From: Geodermatophilaceae bacterium NBWT11
GTDB lineage: Bacteria; Actinomycetota; Actinomycetes; Mycobacteriales; Geodermatophilaceae
Length of the DNA: 64,000 bases
Assembly (NCBI GenBank): GCA_014218215.1
Contig: CP043652.1
Coordinates: 248,001-312,000, forward strand
Reading direction: 5' to 3'
The position numbers and the translations under genes are program-made. This document shows, piece after piece, positions 7,829 through 16,425 of the stretch. Positions within the stretch are counted from its first letter, which is position 1. Every line of letters begins with the position of its first letter. The notes below the pieces were generated by a model, which saw only the letters and a program-made list of their open reading frames with translations, ran no database searches and was not told the origin of the DNA.

Positions 7829-9190
7829 TCAGGTGAGGCTGGCCACCGCCCGGCGGGCGTCCCGGATGCAGGCGGGCACGCCGACGCCGCGGTAGGCGGC
7901 GCCCGCCACGGCCAGGCCCGGGACGGCGGCGACCGCGGCGTCCACCGCGGCCACCCGCGCGGGGTGGCCGACCAGGTACTGCGGGAGTCCCCCGCCCCAG
8001 CGCACCAGGTGGGTCTCCACCGGCTCGGGACGCTCCAGGGCCAGCAGGTCGGCGACGTCGGCCACGACGGCGGCGGTGAGGTCGTCGTCCGCGCGCTGGA
8101 GCTGGTCCTCCTCCAGGTAGCGGCCCACCGAGGAGCGCACCCGCAGCAGACCGTCCTCGGACAGGTGCGGCCACTTCTGCGAGGACACCGTGACCCCCTT
8201 GACCAGCCGGCCGCTGACCGGCGGCACCAGCAGACCCGACCCCGAGGCGAGCTGCTGGCCGGGGAAGGCCATCGCGACCACGGCCATCGAGGCGTACGGG
8301 ATGCCCTGCAGCGGCTCCACGGCGTCCGGGGCGACGTCGGCGAGCAGCCGGGCGGCCTTGCCGGCCGGCACGGTGACGACGACCGAGTCAGCGGTGAGCA
8401 CCTCGCGGTCGGCGCCGACGGTGAGCTCGAACCCGGCACCGACCCGGCGCAGGCCGTGCGCCGGCGTCTTCAGCCGGAGGACCGCGCCGGAGGCGGCGAC
8501 CAGCGCGTCGGGCAGCGAGCCGATCCCCTCGGCGACGGTGGCGAAGACGGGGGCGTCGGCGGTGGCGCCCTCGCGGCTGCGTGCACCGGCGTCCCGGGCG
8601 GCCGCGGCGGCGGCCAGCACGGTGCCGTGCCGGGGCAGGTGGGCGGCCAGCGCTGGCATCGTGGCGGCCAGGGACAGCCGGTCGGCCTGCCCGGCGTAGA
8701 CCCCGCCCAGCAGCGGCTCGACCAGCCGGTCGACCACCTCGTCACCCAGCCGGTCGCGCAGCAGGGCACCCACCGGGGCGTCGTCGACGAAGTGCAGTGG
8801 CTGTAACGAGGCCTCGGCGCGCACCCGCGCGACGCCCTCGGGTGACAGCAGCGTCCCCAGGCCCTCGGCCGACGTGGGCACCCCGAGCAGGGTGCCGGCG
8901 GGCAGCGGGTGGCGGCCGTCGGGCAGCACGACGGCGGCCTGGGTGGTGCTGGGGGCGATCGCGGTCAGGCCCAGCTCCGCGATCAGCTCCAGCGCCTCGG
9001 GCACCCGGGCCAGCACCGCCTCGGGACCGGTGTCGTACCAGGCGCCGGCCAGCCGGACCCGGCCCAGCTTGCCCCCGACCCGGTCGCCGGCCTCCAGCAC
9101 GACCACCTCGTCGTCCGGGCGGGTGCGGGACCAGGCGTACGCCGCGGTGAGCCCGGTGATGCCGGCCCCGACCACCACGACCCGGCCCAT
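7829..9190 (-). CDS. hemY: Coproporphyrinogen III / protoporphyrinogen oxidase (HemY, CgoX)
   Basis: A 453-residue FAD-dependent oxidase. The N-terminal dinucleotide-binding motif VVVVGAGITGLTAAYAW is followed by the second FAD contact VVVLEAGDRVGGKLG; the C-terminal FAD-binding helix region is around VAGAAYRGVGVPACI. Because it sits directly beside hemQ, its physiological substrate is more likely coproporphyrinogen III (the CgoX reaction) than protoporphyrinogen IX. This follows from established knowledge of the coproporphyrin-dependent pathway. Its ATG overlaps the hemE stop by one base, so the two are translationally coupled. Confidence 0.92.
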   Translation of the reverse strand: MGRVVVVGAGITGLTAAYAWSRTRPDDEVVVLEAGDRVGGKLGRVRLAGAWYDTGPEAVLARVPEALELIAELGLTAIAPSTTQAAVVLPDGRHPLPAGTLLGVPTSAEGLGTLLSPEGVARVRAEASLQPLHFVDDAPVGALLRDRLGDEVVDRLVEPLLGGVYAGQADRLSLAATMPALAAHLPRHGTVLAAAAAARDAGARSREGATADAPVFATVAEGIGSLPDALVAASGAVLRLKTPAHGLRRVGAGFELTVGADREVLTADSVVVTVPAGKAARLLADVAPDAVEPLQGIPYASMAVVAMAFPGQQLASGSGLLVPPVSGRLVKGVTVSSQKWPHLSEDGLLRVRSSVGRYLEEDQLQRADDDLTAAVVADVADLLALERPEPVETHLVRWGGGLPQYLVGHPARVAAVDAAVAAVPGLAVAGAAYRGVGVPACIRDARRAVASLT

Positions 9191-10275
9191 CAGCGGGTGG
9201 TGAGCTCGTGCACCAGCTCGACGGCGTGGGTGATCGCGCCCGGGTCGGTGTCGGGCAGCACGCCGTGGCCCAGGTTGAACACGTGGCCCCGGGCTGCGCG
9301 GCCCTGCTCGACGATCCGGCGCACCTCGCGGTCCAGGGTCTCCCGGTCGGCCAGCAGCACGGCCGGGTCGAGGTTGCCCTGCAGGGAGTACCCGGGACCG
9401 ACCCGGCGGGCGGCCTCGTCCAGCGGCACCCGCCAGTCGACGCCCACGACGTCGGCGCCGGCGTCCCCGATCAGCGGCAGCAGCTCACCGGTGCCCACCC
9501 CGAAGTGGATGCGGGGCACGTCGCGCACCCCGGCGGCCCGGTCGCCCAGGCCGTCGAAGACCGCCCGGGAGTGCGGCAGCACCCGGGTGGCGTAGTCGGA
9601 CGCCGAGAGCACGCCGGCCCAGGAGTCGAACAGCTGCACGGCCGAGGCCCCGGCGTCGACCTGGGTGCGCAGGAAGACCGATGCGGAGACCGAGAGCTTG
9701 GCCAGCAGCCGCTCCCAGGCCTGCGGCTCGGCGTACATGAAGGCCTTGGTGCGAGCGTGCTCCTTGGAGGGCCCGCCCTCGATCAGGTAGGTGGCGAGGG
9801 TGAAGGGGGCGCCGGCGAAGCCGATCAGCGGGGTGTGGCCCAGCTCGGCGGTCAGCCGGGACACCGCGGTGGCCAGGAAGCCCAGCGCCTCGGGCTCCAG
9901 GTCGGGCAACGCGTCGACGTCGGCGACGCTGCGCACCGGGTTCGCGATGACCGGGCCGACACCGGGCTTGATGTCGATGTCGATGCCGGCGACCACCAGC
10001 GGCAGCACGATGTCGGAGAACAGGATCGCGGCGTCCACCCCGTGCCGGCGGACCGGCTGCAGGGTGATCTCGGTGACCAGGTCGGGGTCCTGGCAGGCCG
10101 CCAGCATCGCGGTGCCGGCGCGCAGCGCGCGGTACTCCGGCAGCGACCGGCCGGCCTGGCGCATGAACCACACCGGGGTGCGGCGGACCTCCCGACCGAG
10201 TGCTGCGCGCACCAGGTCGGAGTCGGCCGGTCCGGTCGTCTCGGTCGGGGTCCCGGGTGTCGCAGCTGTGCCCAC
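9190..10275 (-). CDS. hemE: Uroporphyrinogen decarboxylase HemE
   Basis: A 361-residue enzyme converting uroporphyrinogen III to coproporphyrinogen III. Both family signatures are present: [16 protein letters not shown] near residue 40 and [16 protein letters not shown] near 145. FDSWAGVLS and [10 protein letters not shown] are also typical. The open frame extends far upstream, but GTG 10275 is the best start: GGGAGGA lies nine bases before it, and it gives the usual family length. It is the first gene of the heme operon and is divergent from the DUF3000 gene, with about 105 bases for both promoters. Confidence 0.95.
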   Translation of the reverse strand: MGTAATPGTPTETTGPADSDLVRAALGREVRRTPVWFMRQAGRSLPEYRALRAGTAMLAACQDPDLVTEITLQPVRRHGVDAAILFSDIVLPLVVAGIDIDIKPGVGPVIANPVRSVADVDALPDLEPEALGFLATAVSRLTAELGHTPLIGFAGAPFTLATYLIEGGPSKEHARTKAFMYAEPQAWERLLAKLSVSASVFLRTQVDAGASAVQLFDSWAGVLSASDYATRVLPHSRAVFDGLGDRAAGVRDVPRIHFGVGTGELLPLIGDAGADVVGVDWRVPLDEAARRVGPGYSLQGNLDPAVLLADRETLDREVRRIVEQGRAARGHVFNLGHGVLPDTDPGAITHAVELVHELTTR

Positions 10276-10380
10276 GACCGGCCATCCTCCCAGACCCCGG
10301 GGCGTCCGGCGTGCGGGCATGATCACCCGGGCGGCGCGTCGGGAGGGGTGGGCCCGTGAGCACCGGCCTACATTGCGGAC

Positions 10381-11001
10381 GTGGAGCAGCAGCGCAGTCC
10401 GGACGACGCGGCCGGGACCCCCGCTCCCCCCGCCGACTTCCAGGCGGCCCTGGACTCCCTGGCCACCGTGCGCTCCCGGCCGGAGATCGTGCTCGAGCAC
10501 ATCCCGGCCCCGCAGCGGCTGGCCCCCTGGTCGCACGCGGTGGGCGCCCGGGTCGCCGAGCCCGGCGAGATCGCCGGCGAGGACGAGGTCGAGATCGCCA
10601 GCGGCCGCTTCATCGTGCTCTTCGACCCGGCCGGTCACGAGGCCTGGGACGGCACCACCCGCTGCGTCGGCTACGTCTCGGCGGTGACCGATGAGACCAT
10701 GGTCGACGACCAGATGTTCTCCGAGGTCGCCTGGAGCTGGCTCACCGAGGCCCTGGTCGACCACGACGCCGGGCACCACTCCGTGGGCGGCACCGTCACC
10801 CGCACCGCCTCGACCCGGTTCGGCGACATCGCCGGCCCCGAGCACTCCGTCGACGTGGAGATCCGGGCGTCCTGGACCGCCAGCGACACCGACCTCGACC
10901 GGCACCTCGACGCCTGGCTCGAGGTGCTGGGCAACGCCGCCGGCCTGCCCCCGCCCGGGGTGCACCTGATCAACCGGGCGACCGGCGGCAGCGGCTCGTA
11001 G
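10381..11001 (+). CDS. DUF3000 domain protein
   Basis: A 206-residue soluble acidic protein of the DUF3000 family, found in Actinobacteria next to hemE. Recognisable stretches are [21 protein letters not shown] and the acidic [22 protein letters not shown]. There is no catalytic motif, membrane segment or signal peptide. The function is unknown; constant position between hemE and an RNase D gene suggests a housekeeping role. The GTG at 10381 begins a short leaderless-like 5' end. A hairpin at 11009-11034 follows the stop. Confidence 0.85.
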   Translation: MEQQRSPDDAAGTPAPPADFQAALDSLATVRSRPEIVLEHIPAPQRLAPWSHAVGARVAEPGEIAGEDEVEIASGRFIVLFDPAGHEAWDGTTRCVGYVSAVTDETMVDDQMFSEVAWSWLTEALVDHDAGHHSVGGTVTRTASTRFGDIAGPEHSVDVEIRASWTASDTDLDRHLDAWLEVLGNAAGLPPPGVHLINRATGGSGS

Positions 11002-11008
11002 ACTCGCC

Positions 11009-11034
11009 GCCGTTGCTCCATCCGGAGCAACGGC
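11009..11034 (+). terminator. Small perfect hairpin after the DUF3000 gene
   Basis: Arms 11009-11019 and 11024-11034 pair perfectly over 11 bases around the loop atcc. It sits in the 70-base gap between the DUF3000 gene and the response regulator and probably attenuates read-through. Confidence 0.6.
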
Positions 11035-11071
11035 CGCTGGGCCGAACGACCGCCGCACCGCACGTGGAGAC

Positions 11072-11821
11072 ATGCCCGATCACCTGAGGACCCCCCGGGG
11101 ACCCGCCCGCCCGGACGGTGCGGTGCTGCCCCCGGACGCCACCGCGCTCGTCGTGGACCCCGCGCCGCTGGTGCGCGAGGCCCTGGCGGCCCGGTTGCGT
11201 GACCTGGGGGCCCGGGAGGTCGAGGAGGCCGCCTCGCTGGAGGAGGCCCGGGTGCGGGCGCACGTCTCGGGGCCGCGGGCCCTGTGCGTGCTGGACGTCG
11301 ACCTGCCCGAGGTGGGCCGGGACGCCGGTCCCGAGGGCAACCGCGGTACCGACGGGCCCCGCGACCCCGGCCGCGGCCTGGAGCTGCTGCCCACGCTGCA
11401 GGCCGACGGCTGGCCGGTCACGGTCGTGCTCACCGCGGTCACCGACCCCGCTGTCGTCCGGGCGGCCTTCCTGGCCGGCGTGGCCGGGTACCTGCTCAAG
11501 TCCTCGCCCCTGACCACCCTCACCGAGGGGCTGCGCTGCGCGCTGTCCGGTGAGGTCTACGCCGACCCCGGCATCGCCAGCAGCCTCGCGCTGGGGCTCA
11601 CCCGGGCCGGCCCCGACGACGGGACCGGCGAGCTGTCGGTCCGCGAACGCGACATCCTCCGGCTCGTCGCCGAAGGACACACGAACAAGGAGATCGGTGC
11701 CCTGGTGGACCTGTCCGCACTCACCGTGAAGAGCCACCTGTCCCGCATCGCCCGCAAGCTGGGCACCGGCGACCGGGCGCACATGGTCGCCCTCGGGATC
11801 CGCAGCGGGGTGATCGCGTGA
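11072..11821 (+). CDS. Response regulator, NarL/LuxR type
   Basis: A 249-residue two-domain regulator. The receiver domain (about 25-155) has the phosphoacceptor Asp in [11 protein letters not shown] and the conserved Lys in YLLKSS. It carries an unusual Gly/Asp-rich insertion ([20 protein letters not shown]) just after the phospho-Asp loop. The C-terminal LuxR helix-turn-helix is [20 protein letters not shown] ... [14 protein letters not shown]. No histidine kinase is encoded nearby, so it is an orphan in this window. Its stop overlaps the GTG of the RNase D gene by four bases, suggesting co-translation. Confidence 0.88.
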   Translation: MPDHLRTPRGPARPDGAVLPPDATALVVDPAPLVREALAARLRDLGAREVEEAASLEEARVRAHVSGPRALCVLDVDLPEVGRDAGPEGNRGTDGPRDPGRGLELLPTLQADGWPVTVVLTAVTDPAVVRAAFLAGVAGYLLKSSPLTTLTEGLRCALSGEVYADPGIASSLALGLTRAGPDDGTGELSVRERDILRLVAEGHTNKEIGALVDLSALTVKSHLSRIARKLGTGDRAHMVALGIRSGVIA

Positions 11822-13053
11822 GCGAGGAGACGGTGACCCCCGTCGAGGAGCCCGAGTCCACCGCCGTCCCCCTGCTGGCCCCCCGCGACGGGCTGACCCC
11901 GGTGATCGAGACCTCCACCGCGCTGGTCGGCTACGCCGGGGCGCTGGCCGCCGGCAGCGGGCCGGTGGCCGTCGACGCCGAGCGGGCCTCGGGCTACCGG
12001 TACGGGCAGAAGGCCTACCTGGTGCAGCTGCGCCGTGCCGGGGCCGGGACGGGGCTGATCGACCCGGTGCCGCTGCCCGACCTGAGCCCGGTGCAGCAGG
12101 CCATCGGGGACGCCGAGTGGGTGCTGCACGCCGCCAACCAGGACCTGCCCTGCCTGGCCGAGATCGGCCTGGTGCCCACCCGGCTGTTCGACACCGAGCT
12201 CGCCGCCCGGCTCACCGGTCAGCCCCGGGTGGGGCTGGGCGCGGTCGTGGAGTCCCTGCTCGGGTTCAGCCTGCAGAAGGGCCACTCCGCCGCCGACTGG
12301 TCGACCCGTCCGCTGCCGGCCGACTGGCTGGTCTACGCCGCCCTCGACGTCGAGGTGCTCGTCGACCTGCGGGACGCCCTCGCCTCCATCCTCGAGGAGC
12401 AGGGCAAGACCGAGTGGGCCCGGCAGGAGTTCGCGGCCATCCTCGCCGCCGGACCGGCTGCCCCGCGGGTCGACCCGTGGCGGCGCACCTCGGGCATGCA
12501 CGGGCTGCGCAGCCGACGGCAGCTCGCCGTCCTCCGGGCCCTGTGGGAGGCCCGTGACCTGCTGGCCCGCCGCCGGGACGTGGCGCCGGGCCGGGTGCTG
12601 CCGGACTCGGCGATCGTGGCCGCGGTCGCGGCGGACCCCAAGAGCGACGCCGAGCTGTCGGACCTGCCGGTCTTCCGCGGCCGGGCCAACCGCAAGCTCG
12701 CCTCGACCTGGTACGCCGCGCTGCAGAAGGGCCGCGCCGTCCCCGACGGCGACCTGCCGCCGCACAGCCTGCCCGGCGACGGCCCGCCGCCGGTGAACCG
12801 CTGGGCCGACCGCGACCCCGCGGCGCACAAGCGGCTGCAGGCCGCCCGCGCCGGGCTGGCCGCGCTCGCCGAGCAGTGGACGGTGCCGGTGGAGAACCTG
12901 CTGACCCCGGACCTGGTGCGCCGGCTGATGTGGAGCCCGCCCGCCGAGGTGACCCCGGAGGCGGTCGCTGCGTTCCTGCGCGAGGGCGGCGCCCGACCCT
13001 GGCAGGTCGAGCTGACCGTCGACCCCCTGACCGAGGCCGCCGCCACCGCCTGA
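11818..13053 (+). CDS. rnd: RNase D-like 3'-5' exoribonuclease with HRDC domain
   Basis: A 411-residue protein. The DEDD exonuclease motifs are visible: VAVDAERASG (first Asp/Glu), HAANQDLPCL (second Asp region) and YAALDVEVLVDL (last Asp). An HRDC domain follows (about 225-300, LRSRRQLAVLRALWEARDLLA). It trims RNA 3' ends, for example tRNA precursors and structured RNA. The GTG start overlaps the response regulator stop by four bases. A small hairpin (13053-13073) lies between it and the convergent gene. Confidence 0.9.
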   Translation: MSEETVTPVEEPESTAVPLLAPRDGLTPVIETSTALVGYAGALAAGSGPVAVDAERASGYRYGQKAYLVQLRRAGAGTGLIDPVPLPDLSPVQQAIGDAEWVLHAANQDLPCLAEIGLVPTRLFDTELAARLTGQPRVGLGAVVESLLGFSLQKGHSAADWSTRPLPADWLVYAALDVEVLVDLRDALASILEEQGKTEWARQEFAAILAAGPAAPRVDPWRRTSGMHGLRSRRQLAVLRALWEARDLLARRRDVAPGRVLPDSAIVAAVAADPKSDAELSDLPVFRGRANRKLASTWYAALQKGRAVPDGDLPPHSLPGDGPPPVNRWADRDPAAHKRLQAARAGLAALAEQWTVPVENLLTPDLVRRLMWSPPAEVTPEAVAAFLREGGARPWQVELTVDPLTEAAATA

Positions 13054-13073
13054 CGAGGAGGGCCGCTCCTCGT
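13053..13073. terminator. Short hairpin between convergent RNase D and thiamine-binding genes
   Basis: An 8-base perfect stem (13053-13060 with 13066-13073) around a five-base loop spans nearly the whole 27-base gap between the two stop codons. It may serve both directions. Confidence 0.45.
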
Positions 13074-13080
13074 CCGGCGG

Positions 13081-13371
13081 TCAGCGGAACTTGTGGGTCA
13101 GGGAGTCCATGGTGCGGGCGACCTGGGCGATCTTGACGTGGCTGATGCCGCCGGTGGCCCCGGCGGCCAGCATCGCCTCGTGTGCGGCTCGCAGGGTGGC
13201 CCACACGTCGTCGGCCGGGCCCTCGAGGGTGGTGCCGAGGGCGCCCACCTCGTAGCGCAGCCCGGACGCCTGGACCACCGCGATGGCGGCCTCGACGTGG
13301 GCGTGCGGGTCCTCCGGCGTCCCGGGCGGGGACGGCGCGACCTGGATCTCGGCGATCACGGTGTCGCTCAC
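13081..13371 (-). CDS. MTH1187/YkoF-type thiamine-binding family protein
   Basis: A 96-residue ferredoxin-like-fold protein of the thiamine-binding (formerly DUF77) family. Typical features are the start [16 protein letters not shown], a middle segment [13 protein letters not shown], and the end [14 protein letters not shown]. Members bind thiamine or related pyrimidines as small dimers; none is known to be catalytic. The GTG start overlaps the dxs stop by four bases (13368-13371). The coupling makes sense because Dxs needs thiamine diphosphate and its product is a thiamine precursor. That functional link is inference. Confidence 0.75.
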   Translation of the reverse strand: MSDTVIAEIQVAPSPPGTPEDPHAHVEAAIAVVQASGLRYEVGALGTTLEGPADDVWATLRAAHEAMLAAGATGGISHVKIAQVARTMDSLTHKFR

Positions 13372-15278
13372 TGCTGCTCCCCCACCGGCACGGAGACGTC
13401 GTCGCGGTCGACGATCTTGGACGCCCACTCGACGATCCGCCGGGCGAGGTCCTGCTCGGTGAGGCCGTGCTCGGCGAGCACCTCGCTGCGGCTGCCGTGC
13501 TCGAGGAACTGCTGGGGCAGGCCCACGGTGCGCAGCGGGACGTCGCACTCGGCGTCGCGCAGCGCGGTGGCCAGGGTGTCCCCCACGCCGCCGGAGCGTC
13601 CGCCGTCCTCGACGGTGACGACCAGCCGGTGCTCGGCGGCCATCGCGACCAGCTCGGGCGAGGCGGGCAGCACCCAGCGCGGGTCGACGACGGTGACGTC
13701 GATGCCCTGCCGGGCGGCCCGCTCGGCGGCAGCCAGGCCCATCGGCACCAGCGACCCGCAGGCCACCAGCAGCACCTCCCGGGCCTCGGAGCGGCGCAGC
13801 ACGTCGACCGGGCCGCGGCGCTCCAGCGAGGGGATGTCCGGCGGGACGGCGCCCTTGGGGAAGCGCAGCACGGTGGGCCCGTCGGCGACCGCGAGGGCCT
13901 CGCGCAGTGCCTCGGTGAGGGTGGCCTCGTCGCGCGGCATGGCCATCCGCAACCCGGGGACGACCGCGCAGATCGAGGTGTCCCACATGCCGTTGTGCGA
14001 GGCGCCGTCGGTGCCGGTGACCCCGGCCCGGTCGAGCACGACGGTGACCGGCTGGCGGTGCAGCGCGACGTCCATCAGCAGCTGGTCGAAGGCCCGGTTG
14101 AGGAACGTCGAGTAGATCGCCACGACCGGGTGCAGGCCGGCCATCGCCAGTCCGGCGGCCGAGGTCAGCGCGTGCTGCTCGGCGATGCCGACGTCGAAGG
14201 TCCGCTCGGGGAACCGCTCGGCGAAGGGGGCCAGCCCGGTGGGGTGCAGCATCGCCGCGGTGATCGCGACGACGTCGGAGCGCTCCCCGCCGATCTCCAC
14301 CAGCTCGTCGGAGAACGCCGAGGTCCAGTCGCGGCCGGCCGCGGCGGAGGAGACCCCGCTGTCGGGGTCGAAGACGCCGGTGGCGTGCCAGGCGTCGATG
14401 AGGTCGGTCTCGGCCGGGGCGTACCCGAAGCCCTTGGTGGTCACCGCGTGCACGATCACCGGACCACCGAAGGCCCGCGCCCGGCGCAGCGCGGACTCCA
14501 TGCCGGCGACGTCGTGGCCGTCGACCGGGCCGACGTACTTCATGCCCAGGTCCTCGAACATGCCCTGCGGGCTCAGGACGTCCTTGAGGCCCTTCTTGAT
14601 CGCGTGCAGCGCGTCGTAGAGAGTGCTGCCGACGACCGGGGCCTTGGTGAGGGTCTGCCGGACGGCGTCGAGCACCTGCTCGTAGCCCGGCCGCAGCCGC
14701 AGGGTGGCCAGCGCGTCGGCCACCCCGCCGATCGTCGGGGAGTAGGAGCGGCCGTTGTCGTTGACCACGATCACCACCGGCCGGTCCTGCGCGGCGGCGA
14801 TGTTGTTCAGCGCCTCCCAGGCCATGCCACCGGTCAGCGCGCCGTCGCCGATCACGGCCACCACGGGCCGGACGTCGCCCCGGACGGCGAAGGCCTTGGC
14901 CAGCCCGTCGGCGTAGGACAGCGAGGTCGAGGCGTGGCTGTTCTCGACCCAGTCGTGCTCGCTCTCGGCCCGGGAGGGGTACCCGGACATGCCACCGCGC
15001 TGGCGGAGGCCGGTGAAGCCCTCGAGCCGGCCGGTGAGCAGCTTGTGCACGTAGGCCTGGTGGCCGGTGTCGAAGACCACCGGTTCGCGCGGGGAGTCGA
15101 AGACCCGGTGGATGGCGATGGTCAGCTCGACGGTGCCCAGGTTGGGGCCCAGGTGTCCGCCGGTCTTGGCCACGTTGGTCACCAGGGCGTCACGGATCTC
15201 GGCGGCGAGCACCGGGAGCTGGTCGGGCGCCAGTGCCCGCACGTCGGCGGGCCCGGTCACGGAACGGAGCAACGACAC
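13368..15278 (-). CDS. dxs: 1-deoxy-D-xylulose-5-phosphate synthase Dxs
   Basis: About 636 residues. Dxs condenses pyruvate and glyceraldehyde 3-phosphate, the first step of the MEP isoprenoid pathway, and also feeds thiamine and pyridoxal synthesis. It has the thiamine diphosphate motif [16 protein letters not shown], the early signature [14 protein letters not shown] and [12 protein letters not shown], and the transketolase C-terminal domain ([18 protein letters not shown]). I chose GTG 15278 (protein VSLLRSVTG...) because it gives the usual family length; the open frame runs 31 codons further with no family-like sequence. GGAAGGA lies 12 bases upstream. Confidence 0.95.
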   Translation of the reverse strand: MSLLRSVTGPADVRALAPDQLPVLAAEIRDALVTNVAKTGGHLGPNLGTVELTIAIHRVFDSPREPVVFDTGHQAYVHKLLTGRLEGFTGLRQRGGMSGYPSRAESEHDWVENSHASTSLSYADGLAKAFAVRGDVRPVVAVIGDGALTGGMAWEALNNIAAAQDRPVVIVVNDNGRSYSPTIGGVADALATLRLRPGYEQVLDAVRQTLTKAPVVGSTLYDALHAIKKGLKDVLSPQGMFEDLGMKYVGPVDGHDVAGMESALRRARAFGGPVIVHAVTTKGFGYAPAETDLIDAWHATGVFDPDSGVSSAAAGRDWTSAFSDELVEIGGERSDVVAITAAMLHPTGLAPFAERFPERTFDVGIAEQHALTSAAGLAMAGLHPVVAIYSTFLNRAFDQLLMDVALHRQPVTVVLDRAGVTGTDGASHNGMWDTSICAVVPGLRMAMPRDEATLTEALREALAVADGPTVLRFPKGAVPPDIPSLERRGPVDVLRRSEAREVLLVACGSLVPMGLAAAERAARQGIDVTVVDPRWVLPASPELVAMAAEHRLVVTVEDGGRSGGVGDTLATALRDAECDVPLRTVGLPQQFLEHGSRSEVLAEHGLTEQDLARRIVEWASKIVDRDDVSVPVGEQQ

Positions 15279-15352
15279 GGCGGGAACGGGTCCTTCCAGA
15301 GGGGGTGGAGCGAGATCGACTGTAGCCGCGGGGGCCGGACCGAGCCGGGTGG

Positions 15353-15766
15353 TCAGAGGCGGGGCACCCACCGCTCCCCCCGCAGCGCGCCCCCCACCAT
15401 CTCCACGCCACGGGCCGCCGCGGCCAACCGGGCGCCCTCCCGCTCGTACGCCGAGACGGCCGCCTCCATGGCCTCCGGGGGCAGGTCGTCGGCCAGCTCC
15501 ACCCGCACCGTGCGCCAGCCGGCGCGGGCCGCCTCGAGCCCGGCGGTCACGTGGTCCCCGGCGAAGCGGGCCAGCAGCACCGGGTAGCGGCGCAGCACCT
15601 CGTGGGCGCGGTACTCCGGGGGCACCAGGTCGTACAGCCAGGCGATGGCGGTGCGCTCCCAGTCCGGGGCACCCGGCGGGCGGACCTCCGCGGGCCAGCC
15701 GGGCGGGGCGGTGCCGTCCCGGCCCAGCCCCTGGCGGGAGGGCTCGGCGCGGCCGGTCGACGTCAC
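15353..15766 (-). CDS. Conserved hypothetical protein upstream of dxs
   Basis: A 137-residue soluble protein with no family I recognise. The C-terminal 90 residues are ordered-looking ([53 protein letters not shown]) and predicted mostly helical. The N-terminus is Pro/Arg-rich. The start is GTG 15766, with another GTG immediately before it at 15769. It lies 75 bases upstream of the dxs start on the same strand, so may be cotranscribed. Gene-like third-position GC and conserved aromatic residues support it as real. Confidence 0.65.
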   Translation of the reverse strand: MTSTGRAEPSRQGLGRDGTAPPGWPAEVRPPGAPDWERTAIAWLYDLVPPEYRAHEVLRRYPVLLARFAGDHVTAGLEAARAGWRTVRVELADDLPPEAMEAAVSAYEREGARLAAAARGVEMVGGALRGERWVPRL

Positions 15767-15798
15767 CACCCGAGTGTGCACCGGCGGTCCGACACCGG

Positions 15799-16425
15799 TC
15801 AGGACAGCAGCGCCGTCCGGAGGTCCTCCCCCACCGACCGGGCCGCCGGACCCGACGGGTGCACGCCGTCGTCGCTGTCGCCGGGGGCGTACCCGCCGTC
15901 CGGGGCCCGGACGGCGGTCATCGGGTCCACCCACTGCCAGCCCTGCTCCCGGGCGAGGCGCTGCAGCCGGCGGTCCAGCGCGCGCACCTCCGGGCCCCGG
16001 CCGTCCTCCGGCGCGACCGCCGAGAGCAGCACCCGCGGCACCCCGGCGGTCCCGGCGATCGCCACCAGGTGGTCGAGCACCTCGTCGGTGGGCACGTCGA
16101 GGTCGACGTCGTTGTTCCCGGCCATCAGCACCAGCACGTCGGCGTCCATCGGCTGCACGCCCGCGGCCATGTCCGCCGTGGTGGCCCCCGCGTGCGCCCA
16201 GCCGCCGAGCACGTCCACGCCGTCCCCGGTCGCCCACCAGGCCCAGGAGTCCTCGCCGATCTGCCCGGTGTCGAAGTCCGGGCTGTCCGCCTCGGTGATC
16301 GAGTCGCCCACGGCCACCACCCGCAGCACCGGGGACGACGCCGGCACCGCCCGCGGCGTCGCGACCGGCGCGGCACACCCGGCGAGCACCAGCACCCCGC
16401 CGACCAGGGCCGCCGCCCGCCTCAC
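15799..16425 (-). CDS. SGNH/GDSL-type hydrolase lipoprotein
   Basis: A 208-residue protein. The N-terminus is a lipoprotein signal with lipobox LAGC near residue 16. The SGNH blocks follow: [11 protein letters not shown] (catalytic Ser, block I), a Gly in AGATTADMA (block II), [10 protein letters not shown] (block III Asn) and DGVHPSG (block V Asp/His). Such enzymes hydrolyse acyl or acetyl esters on lipids or glycans at the outer face of the membrane. The GTG start overlaps the stop of the DUF2156 gene by four bases, so it is the last gene of a three-gene coupled operon with that synthase and the 18914-20218 esterase. Confidence 0.82.
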   Translation of the reverse strand: MRRAAALVGGVLVLAGCAAPVATPRAVPASSPVLRVVAVGDSITEADSPDFDTGQIGEDSWAWWATGDGVDVLGGWAHAGATTADMAAGVQPMDADVLVLMAGNNDVDLDVPTDEVLDHLVAIAGTAGVPRVLLSAVAPEDGRGPEVRALDRRLQRLAREQGWQWVDPMTAVRAPDGGYAPGDSDDGVHPSGPAARSVGEDLRTALLS

